In this document: positions 1 to 9,100 of the stretch, in pieces | Numbering within the stretch: position 1 is the stretch's first letter | Layout: the number at the start of each line of letters is the position of its first letter | DNA from: Caecitellus pseudoparvulus | Taxonomy: Eukaryota > Bigyra: Bicosoecida | Assembly: GCA_965644315.1 (NCBI GenBank) | Contig: CBFFRQ010000140.1 | Location: forward strand, 1 to 27,711 | DNA: 27,711 nt | Direction: 5' to 3' | Notes under the pieces: generated by a model | What the model saw: the letters and a program-made list of their open reading frames with translations, nothing else | Database searches by the model: none | Told to the model about the DNA's origin: nothing | Made by a program: the position numbers and the translations under genes

Positions 1-2153
1 AACCCTAACCCTAACCCTAACCCTAACCCTAACCCTAACCCTAACCCTAACCCTAACCCTAACCCTAACCCTAACCCTAACCCTAACCCTAACCCTAACC
101 CTAACCCTAACCCTAACCCTAACCCTAACCCTAACCCTAACCCTAACCCTAACCCTAACCCTAACCCTAACCCTAACCCTAACCCTAACCCTAACCCTAA
201 CCCTAACCCTAACCCTAACCCTAACCCTAACCCTAACCCTAACCCTAACCCTAACCCTAACCCTAACCCTAACCCTAACCCTAACCCTAACCCTAACCCT
301 AACCCTAACCCTAACCCTAACCCTAACCCTAACCCTAACCCTAACCCTAACCCTAACCCTAACCCTAACCCTAACCCTAACCCTAACCCTAACCCTAACC
401 CTAACCCTAACCCTAACCCTAACCCTAACCCTAACCCTAACCCTAACCCTAACCCTAACCCTAACCCTAACCCTAACCCTAACCCTAACCCTAACCCTAA
501 CCCTAACCCTAACCCTAACCCTAACCCTAACCCTAACCCTAACCCTAACCCTAACCCTAACCCTAACCCTAACCCTAACCCTAACCCTAACCCTAACCCT
601 AACCCTAACCCTAACCCTAACCCTAACCCTAACCCTAACCCTAACCCTAACCCTAACCCTAACCCTAACCCTAACCCTAACCCTAACCCTAACCCTAACC
701 CTAACCCTAACCCTAACCCTAACCCTAACCCTAACCCTAACCCTAACCCTAACCCTAACCCTAACCCTAACCCTAACCCTAACCCTAACCCTAACCCTAA
801 CCCTAACCCTAACCCTAACCCTAACCCTAACCCTAACCCTAACCCTAACCCTAACCCTAACCCTAACCCTAACCCTAACCCTAACCCTAACCCTAACCCT
901 AACCCTAACCCTAACCCTAACCCTAACCCTAACCCTAACCCTAACCCTAACCCTAACCCTAACCCTAACCCTAACCCTAACCCTAACCCTAACCCTAACC
1001 CTAACCCTAACCCTAACCCTAACCCTAACCCTAACCCTAACCCTAACCCTAACCCTAACCCTAACCCTAACCCTAACCCTAACCCTAACCCTAACCCTAA
1101 CCCTAACCCTAACCCTAACCCTAACCCTAACCCTAACCCTAACCCTAACCCTAACCCTAACCCTAACCCTAACCCTAACCCTAACCCTAACCCTAACCCT
1201 AACCCTAACCCTAACCCTAACCCTAACCCTAACCCTAACCCTAACCCTAACCCTAACCCTAACCCTAACCCTAACCCTAACCCTAACCCTAACCCTAACC
1301 CTAACCCTAACCCTAACCCTAACCCTAACCCTAACCCTAACCCTAACCCTAACCCTAACCCTAACCCTAACCCTAACCCTAACCCTAACCCTAACCCTAA
1401 CCCTAACCCTAACCCTAACCCTAACCCTAACCCTAACCCTAACCCTAACCCTAACCCTAACCCTAACCCTAACCCTAACCCTAACCCTAACCCTAACCCT
1501 AACCCTAACCCTAACCCTAACCCTAACCCTAACCCTAACCCTAACCCTAACCCTAACCCTAACCCTAACCCTAACCCTAACCCTAACCCTAACCCTAACC
1601 CTAACCCTAACCCTAACCCTAACCCTAACCCTAACCCTAACCCTAACCCTAACCCTAACCCTAACCCTAACCCTAACCCTAACCCTAACCCTAACCCTAA
1701 CCCTAACCCTAACCCTAACCCTAACCCTAACCCTAACCCTAACCCTAACCCTAACCCTAACCCTAACCCTAACCCTAACCCTAACCCTAACCCTAACCCT
1801 AACCCTAACCCTAACCCTAACCCTAACCCTAACCCTAACCCTAACCCTAACCCTAACCCTAACCCTAACCCTAACCCTAACCCTAACCCTAACCCTAACC
1901 CTAACCCTAACCCTAACCCTAACCCTAACCCTAACCCTAACCCTAACCCTAACCCTAACCCTAACCCTAACCCTAACCCTAACCCTAACCCTAACCCTAA
2001 CCCTAACCCTAACCCTAACCCTAACCCTAACCCTAACCCTAACCCTAACCCTAACCCTAACCCTAACCCTAACCCTAACCCTAACCCTAACCCTAACCCT
2101 AACCCTAACCCTAACCCTAACCCTAACCCTAACCCTAACCCTAACCCCTAACC
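1..2153. repeat. Terminal telomere, (AACCCT)n
   Basis: Bases 1-2142 are 357 uninterrupted copies of AACCCT without a single visible deviation. One C-expanded unit (AACCCCT, 2143-2149) and a partial AACC follow before unique sequence starts at 2154. The C-rich strand reads 5' to 3' inward from the left edge, which is the orientation of a left chromosome end; the G-strand repeat would be TTAGGG. Telomerase synthesis explains the perfect array, and the variant unit sits where older, degenerating repeats are expected. Position 1 is probably where the assembly stops and need not be the physical chromosome end. Confidence 0.99.
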
Positions 2154-2182
2154 GGCAATCTGCAATGCATTGAGTAGCTAAC
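2154..2182 (+). repeat. 29-bp direct repeat, left copy (telomere side)
   Basis: This segment starts GGCAATCTGC, contains the perfect palindrome CAATGCATTG, and ends AGTAGCTAAC. It is identical over all 29 bases to 5082-5110. Here it directly follows the terminal telomere. Together the two copies delimit a unit with a period of 2,928 bp. It could be a target-site duplication, a terminal repeat of an element, or the shared edge of a tandem subtelomeric unit. Confidence 0.95.
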
Positions 2183-2363
2183 TTTCCAAATGTCAAGCTA
2201 ATCACAAGTTGTGAAGTGCTAACATTGCCTAATCCAGGCGCTCGTGCACCCAAGTGTGGTGTTGCACAGTGCTTGCTGGTTGGGTGGTGCGCACCGGGGC
2301 GGGGTAGTGCGAATTCCGCACACCATCGCACCGTGGCTCCCAGTTTGCGCCCTCGGTCGGGGC

Positions 2364-4490
2364 ATGCACCTGGGATCGACATCAAAAGCATCATTGACAA
2401 GCATCATGAACGCCCAAGTGGATCAAGTCCTGGGGGTCCTCTTCGTGGAGGGGTGCCTGAAGCGCAAGCAAGTGCTCGGCCCCAGAACAGGTGTCTTCAC
2501 TGACATGCCACGTCGGGGTGCCGCACGCACCTTCGAGCTTGGAGGACCCCTGCCCAAGACTGATCATGATAGTTCATCTTCGGCACGGGACATGTGGCTC
2601 GAGGTCTATGGGGAAGCCGCCGAACGGCTGATCCCAGGGCTGAGTGCGGAATTCGGCAACGCCAATGCGGCCCTGCGCCAGGGACCCACCGGATCGCCAA
2701 CCATCCTCGTCACGCTCGGAAGTGAGGGTGATTCACCAACAGTGGCACGTCAACTTCGCATTCTTGCTGCTCAAGAGGACGACTTCGCCATTCGAGTCGG
2801 CCAAGGTGGGTTCGTCGCCGTGGCCTACACCAACACCAAGCAGTTCGCATCGGCGAAGGCGAAAGTGAAGGTGAAGGCCCACCCCACCGCCATCCAAGTG
2901 GCCCACCAAGTGACCAAGGAAGCAACCGAAATCGCCTGCCAGTCAGGTGATGTTGCCAAGGTCATGTGCCTCGTTAGGTCCCACTTCGACCATGGCCCCG
3001 TGCCAGCCCAAGCCGTCCGTCCCAGTGTCAGACAATCCGTCCCCTCCGAGGGTGATGCACCTGTCGACACCAAGACACCATCGACCTGGACTGACACTCA
3101 GCTCGACAAGGCACCGAAGAAGAAGAAGACCCGTCGAGGCAAGCGAGGAAAGGGCAAGTCAGCCGGACGATCCCTCACCTTCGAGGACGTCTTCATCAAG
3201 AACGTCCGGCCACCTGCACCTCGACCAACCTCACCACCTGCCACCCAAGGCTCACCCAAAGATACCGTCACCACCCCTGTGGTGCATGCCATGTTGCCTT
3301 CATCAAGGGTGCAGCGGGGCGTCGACCGCAAGTGGCCGTCCCCCACCCCGTCGGGCGAGGCAAGCCCCGAGGTGCACCGGTATCGGCCGTCTGCAGCAGC
3401 AGCATGGGAGGTGATCACAAGGGTGGTGCCTCTTCATGACAGTGTGCGGACACCCGAGCACCTGGCCGAGTACCCCATCAAGCCTGGCCCTCTGGCCGAC
3501 CTGCTGTCATCGACCCACGTGTACTCTAACGTGGGGGGGCGGGCCTGTGTCCAGGCCTGTCTCGAGACGGCAGCAGGGGAGAGGGTCTTCGAGGCTGGGG
3601 ACCTCCTCCTACTCCAGCATGCAGCCACCATCAACGCTGCCCAGCTTGCCTTCAAGCACATGGTCAGGCAGCTGGAGGGGGTGGTCAGTGACTCGTCCAG
3701 CTCGGACATCATGGACGTCGGCCAGAAGCCACCCTCCCCCTTCCGCTCAGACGGGCAACGGGTGGCCGTCTTCCGCAACATGCTGCACCAGCACTCGCCG
3801 GATGACACCTTCCTGGCCCCAGGTACACCACCAGTCCTGCTTCCCGGCCTGCACCTGCTCATCGACCGCATCAACCAAGGGTACCGTGCCCCAGCCGGGC
3901 ATGATGACCTTGGCCAGGCCGGCGTCGACCCCAGCCAGGTTGATGAAGAGGGTGACCAAGAGGGGCACCTCGACGGAGTGCTGTATGCCTTCGCACTTCG
4001 AGAGGTGTGGACCGACAACACGGCCCATCTGCAGCTCATCCTCGTCGACCATGATCGAGGCAAGCTGGTGCTGTGGAACCCCGACATCCCTGACCTCCAT
4101 GACGAGCTGCCCCTGCACAAGTGCATGACCCGGCTGGCAGCCGAAGGCATCAACGTCTTGTACCGGATCTGGACCACACCCGAGGCGGGCAGTCCAGCAC
4201 CCTTCCGGGACAGGCTTCGAGGGGCACTCCAGTCTCTCCGAGATGACTTCCCCCCCCTGCCTCACAAGGCCACCGACGGCACCGTGCACCCCCAGACCCT
4301 CATCGCTGGCAAGGGCACAAGGGTGGCCATGCCTCATGGGCGGATGACCCGACAGCAGGCCGCCACCCTGGAGGCTGAGGTCAAGGACCCCCTCAAGCGG
4401 CTGGTGCCTGAAGACGGCGAGGGTCGCCTGCCCAAGGTCAAGGATGTGCCCCACATCTCGATCGGGCAGATGGGTGGACGCCTGATGTAA
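2364..4490 (+). CDS. Subtelomeric protein of unknown function with a basic NLS-like patch
   Basis: The frame is open from 2244 to the TAA at 4488-4490. Codon 2244 is GTG, so the first ATG in frame, at 2364, was chosen (708 residues); a second ATG at 2406, with A at -3, is equally plausible (694 residues). I recognise no domain. Counting from 2364, residues 249-268 form a Lys/Arg-rich stretch (KKKKTRRGKRGKGK) that looks like a nuclear localisation or nucleic-acid-binding signal. Residues 280-335 are Pro/Ser/Thr-rich and probably disordered. The last 250 residues look globular, with alternating hydrophobic strands near LQLILVD and KLVLWNP. Two short serine runs are present. It is the only gene of the telomere-flanked unit and is transcribed away from the telomere, so it could be the accessory or nucleic-acid-binding protein of a subtelomeric element. 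Strong codon-position GC bias supports real coding, but antisense frames are also long here. Confidence 0.6.
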   Translation: MHLGSTSKASLTSIMNAQVDQVLGVLFVEGCLKRKQVLGPRTGVFTDMPRRGAARTFELGGPLPKTDHDSSSSARDMWLEVYGEAAERLIPGLSAEFGNANAALRQGPTGSPTILVTLGSEGDSPTVARQLRILAAQEDDFAIRVGQGGFVAVAYTNTKQFASAKAKVKVKAHPTAIQVAHQVTKEATEIACQSGDVAKVMCLVRSHFDHGPVPAQAVRPSVRQSVPSEGDAPVDTKTPSTWTDTQLDKAPKKKKTRRGKRGKGKSAGRSLTFEDVFIKNVRPPAPRPTSPPATQGSPKDTVTTPVVHAMLPSSRVQRGVDRKWPSPTPSGEASPEVHRYRPSAAAAWEVITRVVPLHDSVRTPEHLAEYPIKPGPLADLLSSTHVYSNVGGRACVQACLETAAGERVFEAGDLLLLQHAATINAAQLAFKHMVRQLEGVVSDSSSSDIMDVGQKPPSPFRSDGQRVAVFRNMLHQHSPDDTFLAPGTPPVLLPGLHLLIDRINQGYRAPAGHDDLGQAGVDPSQVDEEGDQEGHLDGVLYAFALREVWTDNTAHLQLILVDHDRGKLVLWNPDIPDLHDELPLHKCMTRLAAEGINVLYRIWTTPEAGSPAPFRDRLRGALQSLRDDFPPLPHKATDGTVHPQTLIAGKGTRVAMPHGRMTRQQAATLEAEVKDPLKRLVPEDGEGRLPKVKDVPHISIGQMGGRLM

Positions 4491-5081
4491 GTCACCTGTG
4501 GGGGCATACTCCCTGTGCCACACATGACTGAAGCTTTGTGTCGCGACCGACGCACATAGCTGACATCGGACATTGGAAAGTCCAACCCAACCTCACCATC
4601 ACCAACCCAACATCGATACCAACACATCAGGACTCGGCTCAGTGGAAGGGGAAGGCACTTGCAGCAAGATCTGTGAGGCCGCCCCCAAACCTGAGCCGAA
4701 GGGACAGCCGGGCTGGGTCGTGTGCTTGCATCTCAGCAACACCCAGTCCGTGTCGAGTCCATATCCTCCAGCCCACACCGCCACCCAAGCCAAGCAAGTC
4801 GGGTCTCCACCCCTGGACATCGGACCGAGACGGACGAGACTGGACTGGACGGACAAGACAAGAGTGGACCGAGACCTGGACCTACACCTCAAGACCATCC
4901 CACCGGGGCGGGCGCTGAAGCGCCAAGACAGACGGCGACTTATACAACGGACACGAGTCTGTGCTAGTCGCAAAGCCGTGCAAGCGGTGCCGTCGTGGTG
5001 TCTGTGTCACTGCATTCTGTTGTGGCGCAGGTGGCACCACATGTCCAAGCCCAAGCTGTACCATGATGTAGCCTGCATGGA
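4491..5081. other. Non-coding tail of the subtelomeric unit
   Basis: About 590 bp follow the stop codon of the subtelomeric gene. Short overlapping frames exist on both strands, but none shows convincing composition. Around 4824-4884 the sequence is a degenerate tandem of GGAC/GAC-type words (gacggacgagactggactgg). A CACCGGGGCGGG word at 4901-4912 recurs from 2292-2303 near the start of the unit. No RNA gene, poly-A tract or terminator is visible. Confidence 0.5.
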
Positions 5082-5110
5082 GGCAATCTGCAATGCATTG
5101 AGTAGCTAAC
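5082..5110 (+). repeat. 29-bp direct repeat, right copy (interstitial telomere side)
   Basis: Identical over 29 bases to 2154-2182. Its last bases (CTAAC) merge without a gap into the interstitial telomeric repeats, whereas the left copy runs into unique sequence (TTTCCAAATG). The telomere repeats therefore adjoin the outer end of both copies. Confidence 0.95.
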
Positions 5111-5148
5111 CCTAACCCTAACCCCCTAACCCCTAACCCTAACCCTAA
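5107..5148. repeat. Interstitial telomere tract
   Basis: Six TAACCC-type units plus a partial one. Two are C-expanded (TAACCCCC and TAACCCC), the same kind of variant seen at the inner edge of the terminal telomere. The orientation matches the terminal array, as expected if this was once the chromosome end and was later buried by addition of the 2.9-kb unit. Confidence 0.95.
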
Positions 5149-5471
5149 GGGCAGTAGCAGGCTTACGTTTGTCGTGGTGACAACCACGGTCACCCTCCTG
5201 CGAAGCAGCGCCCCTGCTGAAGCTCCCCCTGATGATTGACGAATAGCTCTGCGAAAGGAGGAGAAATTGCTGAACGAATGGTCCACGGGCACTTACCTGA
5301 CGATGATGGAGCCTCCTGAAGTCCTCGAAGAAGCCCTGCGGCAACGCGGGTGGAACAAGCCGTGCTTGACGTACGGACGTCCCACGCGCGGCGCCGCAGG
5401 CATAGACTCACCGGCTCCGGACTCAGCATCCAAGTGCAAGAGAAGTTTGACCTTGATATGAAGAAAGTATC
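5126..5471 (-). other. Candidate small-exon region with strong splice signals
   Basis: On the minus strand a pyrimidine-rich acceptor ending CCACAG (AG at 5473-5472) opens a 60-nt candidate exon (5471-5412), followed by a GTGAGT donor at 5411. A GCCGCAG acceptor (AG at 5337-5336) opens a 39-nt candidate exon (5335-5297), followed by a CAG|GTAAGT donor at 5296. A CTCCTTTCGCAG acceptor (AG at 5250-5249) opens a third block. The introns would be 76 and 48 nt, both inner exons are multiples of three, and the frame stays open through all three blocks. It ends at a TAG at 5126-5128, inside the interstitial telomere. No protein family is recognised and the upstream exon is unknown; this is a gene candidate only. 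Confidence 0.3.
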
Positions 5472-5533
5472 CTGTGGAAGGGAAGGGGTGCTGCGGCGCG
5501 CACTCGTGCGCCAGGCGGTCCCTCCGCTGCCGC

Positions 5534-5553
5534 GGCGTTTCGAGCGAAACGCC
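5534..5553. repeat. Perfect inverted repeat (hairpin)
   Basis: GGCGTTTCG and CGAAACGCC are perfect 9-bp arms separated by AG. With a small bulge the pairing can extend outward through flanking GCTG/CAGC. No function can be assigned. Confidence 0.8.
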
Positions 5554-5942
5554 ACAGCAGCACCCCTCCCTCACAACGGCCTGCAGTTGCCCCGCAAGGT
5601 TCTCTCGCGGCAGCAGGCATGTCGAAGGCAACAAGCATGAAGAATGGTGCAGAGAAGTGAGTTGGATTATGATGTGAAGTGCTGATTGACGAGCGCGCCA
5701 CCTGGATGAACTCTCTGTGGTGTGGTTCAAGCTGGCCAAGGACGGGACTTTCTCCCCTTGGGGCGGGCGTAGGACACGCCCTAGCTAGCGGTGACCTCTA
5801 CAACGGTCGCAAGACTGTGTTGGTTGCAGATCCACGCAAGTGGAAGCCGCTGTGGCGCTTCTGCAGTGCATTCGTGCACGGCAGCGAGCGCCGCATGTGA
5901 CGCCCAAGCCGAACCGCGCAAGTTGCAAGCGTGGAGGTGAAG

Positions 5943-5966
5943 TGCAATGCATTGAACAGCTAACCT
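5943..5966 (+). repeat. Degenerate third copy of the 29-bp repeat
   Basis: These 24 bases match the inner part of the 29-bp repeat and its junction with telomeric sequence: TGCAATGCATTGA, two changed bases, then AGCTAACC, and a final T that reads as a shortened telomere unit. It lies about 840 bp inside the interstitial telomere and is followed at once by the hairpin at 5968-5991. It may mark an older junction of the same kind. Confidence 0.6.
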
Positions 5967-5967
5967 G

Positions 5968-5991
5968 CGCGGAACTCCCCGGAGTTCCGCG
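5968..5991. repeat. Perfect 11-bp inverted repeat (hairpin)
   Basis: CGCGGAACTCC and GGAGTTCCGCG are perfect 11-bp arms around a 2-base centre. It sits next to the degenerate 29-bp repeat copy and just beyond the putative acceptor of the giant gene's last intron. Confidence 0.85.
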
Positions 5992-6014
5992 TGCTCGGTC
6001 AAGTCAGCGATCTG

Positions 6015-6112
6015 CTGGAAAGGAGTCAGTCAGAGTGATGCGACAGGCGCGCAGCGCGGTCGCAGCAACGATGGCAGCGCAATCAATGCATTCCAGTTGC
6101 AGCTCAACTTAC
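6015..6112 (-). other. Putative 98-nt intron at the 3' end of the giant gene
   Basis: On the minus strand the giant frame reads GCA TTG TAA; the TAA lies inside GTAAGT (6112-6107), a consensus-like 5' splice donor. Ninety-eight bases after the donor there is a branch-point-like CTGACTGAC followed by TCCTTTCCAG, a good acceptor, immediately followed by CAG (a NAGNAG tandem site). If spliced, the reading frame gains about five residues and stops at a TGA near 5999. Either way the protein ends within a few residues; an undetected alternative acceptor could extend it. Confidence 0.5.
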
Positions 6113-9100
6113 AATGCCACACACAGCACCCCGCGGACATCCTCCACGACGCAGGAGGCGTCCTGTGCTGCATCGCATAGGGCTCGGGCGCCGTCCGACG
6201 TGATCCAGGCGCCCCACGTCCCAGCTCCATTCTGGGCCCGCACACTCACGAAGAGTGTGCCACCAGACGGCCACGTGAAGCCATGGCCAGCTTGGTCTGC
6301 CCCAGTCAGCAGCGCACTGGCTTCGAGAGAGTCGCCCACGAGCCTGCAAGGCATGATGTCATCTCGCCCGGCGTCAGAGCCAGTGCTGCCAATGCACCAC
6401 TCGTACTGCCCGATGCCAGACTCTGCATCAGCTGCTGGGGTCCACGAGGCCTGGAACACTGCCCCAGGACTGCCCAGGATGCAGTCCGCGTCCACGTCAC
6501 CGCCGTCACGCACTTCCACTTCGTCGCTCCAGGTGGGCGCCGTGCCGTCCAGCAACACGGGCTGCCCCAGGACGAGCTGCTGCGAGCCAGCACCATTGGC
6601 CACCTGGGCGACAGGGAAGAGGTGGTCGGCATGGCTCCATGGCACAGGTGACATGGCGAGTGTGAGTGCGTTGGGACTGGGGGCCAAGGCAAGCACTGCG
6701 GGTGCGCTCAGTGGGTGGCCCTTGGCGCTGGGTGTGCAGGAGCACAGGCCACCCTGCAGGGCGAGCACGGCGCCTGAGTCAGGTGCCATGCTTGACGCTT
6801 GGGATACGGAAGACAGAGTGCAGGACCCATCTGCAAGGCCCAATTCAATGCGCAGCGGGTCCGAGCTCAGCTGCACTGGACCTGAGCCGTTCCACTGGCC
6901 AGGCACAACAAGCACGGACAGGGTGGCGCTGGCCAGTCCTGACTGGGCATCTCCCAGACCCTCCATCCTCAGCACCAGCCCGGCCTGCACAGACTCCACA
7001 GTCGTGAAGGATGCAGGCTCTAGATCAGGCATGGTCTGCACGGCGCAGGCGGCAGCAGCAGCCTCCGCCTGTGAGGAGCCGGGACCTGGCAGCAGTGCGT
7101 GGCCGCCTCGTGGCATGAAGATGCGTGGTGTCAAGGCAGGCGGTGTCACATCCAGCACGCCCAGAGGGGCAATGACTGCCGTGGACAGGCCTGCGTAGTT
7201 CGTGGCGACAGCTGTGAGCCACAGCGTGTCGCCGCCCTCCAGTGCGCTGGAGTTGAGGGTCACTTGGGCCAGGCGGCCGCTCTCCACCAGGTTTAGGTCT
7301 GTCCACGAGGCGCTGGACCCCACAGCATCCCAGCTGCCCACTTCCCGCATGTGCGGCATGGCTTGAGACCCCAGAGCCGTGGCACCCACTGTGAGTGTGA
7401 GGGAGCTGAGGCCGGCACCAGCATCCACCCAGTCGTCCAGGGACAGCTCCACGCGGCTCATGGGCACGATGGACGGCAGGTCACTGCCGGCCAGTGCCAA
7501 CGCCTCTGCAAGCTGACCAGCTGTGATGTGGGCTGCACTTCCAGCAGGCAGAGTCGAGGCCTGCAGCGTGCGGGGCGCACAGGCGCTCGCGGCGAGCGAA
7601 GACACGCGGAAGGTGCGGGTCCACGGCAGTCCTTGCTGTAGCGCGGCAGCTGGTACGGAGGCGGCGGTGGTGGTGCCGCATGTTTGCGCATCTGGGAGCA
7701 GGGCCAGTGTGCCGGGCCGTGGGTCTGGGCGGACGAGGCGCACAATGGGGGAGGACAGCTGCAGGAGCCCGCCGCCTGTCTTGCTCACCGCGACTTGCAC
7801 TCGGAAGCCTTGTGCAGCTGCCAAAGCGGCGTCCAGAGACACGCTCTGCAGCAGTCCTTCCGAGGCGGAAGCCACCTGTAGCAGTTCGTGCGATGCCACG
7901 GACCCATGAGCCACCACTTCTTCTCCCGCGGGTGACACAGCGAGCAGAGTCCACGCCATGCCTCGCAACGGCACAGACACAGCCGAAACCAGTGGCAGGC
8001 GGAAGGCAATATCCCGTGAGCCACCCTGCACCCAGCGTTGCACTGGAGGGGCCCAGGTAGCACTGACAACCGGCACTGGGACGGACGGCGCGCCAGGCTG
8101 TGGGGATTGGTCTCGCACACGTGCATCGTCACCGTCCACGACGAGCAGGGGCGACATGTACACTGACTGCTGCCCGGCGCCGTTCACTGCTCGCATGAGC
8201 AACACAGTCACATGTCCGGCCAATGCTGAGGCTGGCAGCGTCACAAACGTGGCATCCGCGCTGAGCTGCACAAAGTCGGCCTCGCCAGCAGCGTGCCATT
8301 GTGGTGAGGACAAGCTCCCACCGTTGCAAGAGCCATCCGAAAACGGGCCGTGGATGAGCGCAACCTCGTGCACGGCGATGCCGCTGATGTCGTCCGTGGG
8401 CACCGGCAGGCGCAAGGACACTCCTGTGCTTGAATCCCCAACCAGGAGGTGACTCTGCAGCTGTGCTCCACACGACACGTTCGAGTCCTTGCTGGCCAGG
8501 TCAGGCGACAGCGCAGCAGCCACAACGTGGTCCATCCCACCCACTGCAGCCTCAGCAAGTGCCACAGCCTCGGCCGCGGGGCCCGCATGCAGCGAAGCCG
8601 TGCCGAACCAGGCACCATCCAACATCGCCACAGCACCGGACCAGGCTGGAGGAGACCACGGCGCATCCATGAACACAGGCAGGGAAGCGCCCACGGCACG
8701 GCGGCCATCCTCAGTCTGTGTCTGCACGCTCACCACTACCGCCATGCCGTGTTGCAGCTCCAGGCCTGCAAACGCAGCGGTGCCACGAGTCACGTACACG
8801 CCTGGACTGGGGTTGGAGGTGTTCCAAGTTGCTGCGTCCAGGGCAATGCCTTCACCAAGTGACTCGGACGTGGCGCCTGCAATGTGGCCCAGCGTGGCGA
8901 ATGCTGACTGCAGGGGCGAGCTGGAGGTGACAGTCCAAGTGAATCGCACGTGCGTCGCATCAGCGCTGAAGCGCATGCTCTGCTGTGCAGCATCCACAGC
9001 CTCCACAATAACCTCGGCATCCTCCGCTGCCACCTGCACGACGCCGCTGCGGCCTTCCGACACACTCCCAGCCGCATTGGCGCTGTGGACCACAACTTCG

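Larger units (their letters stand above)
2154..5110 (+). mobile_element. 2.9-kb telomere-flanked subtelomeric unit (possible telomere-associated element)
   Basis: The block is bounded by identical 29-bp direct repeats (2154-2182 and 5082-5110). On the left it touches the terminal telomere and on the right an interstitial telomere tract in the same orientation. It holds one long plus-strand reading frame and about 590 bp of non-coding tail. This layout resembles yeast Y' elements, which are separated from neighbours by short telomeric tracts, and also an element inserted in telomeric DNA with a 29-bp duplication of its target. No reverse transcriptase, transposase, poly-A tail or inverted terminal repeat is visible, so calling it mobile is inference. 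Confidence 0.45.
5149..6108. other. Subtelomeric transition region, no confident gene
   Basis: Between the interstitial telomere and the end of the giant reading frame no long frame is convincing on either strand; the longest are about 150 codons and overlap one another. The region holds two perfect GC-rich hairpins, degenerate copies of the 29-bp repeat, and the minus-strand splice signals described separately. It could contain the 3' exons or 3' UTR of the giant gene. Confidence 0.5.

Noticed and set aside
1-2153. Short-period array as CRISPR or satellite
   Set aside because: A pure hexamer without spacers, of canonical telomere sequence at the window's end, is a telomere.
4026-4180. Faint similarity of the subtelomeric protein's C-terminal part (AHLQLILVDHDRGKLVLWNP, then LHKC) to Ulp1-type cysteine protease strands
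   Set aside because: The residue after the second strand is Asn where Asp is expected, there is no Gln-oxyanion motif, and the Cys context is wrong. I would not call a protease without a structure-based match.
3434-4523. Minus-strand and alternative-frame open frames over the subtelomeric gene
   Set aside because: Composition is typical of shadow frames (Trp/Cys/Ser/Arg-rich) and they overlap each other. The plus frame is longest and has sensible acidic/basic and Pro-rich segmentation.
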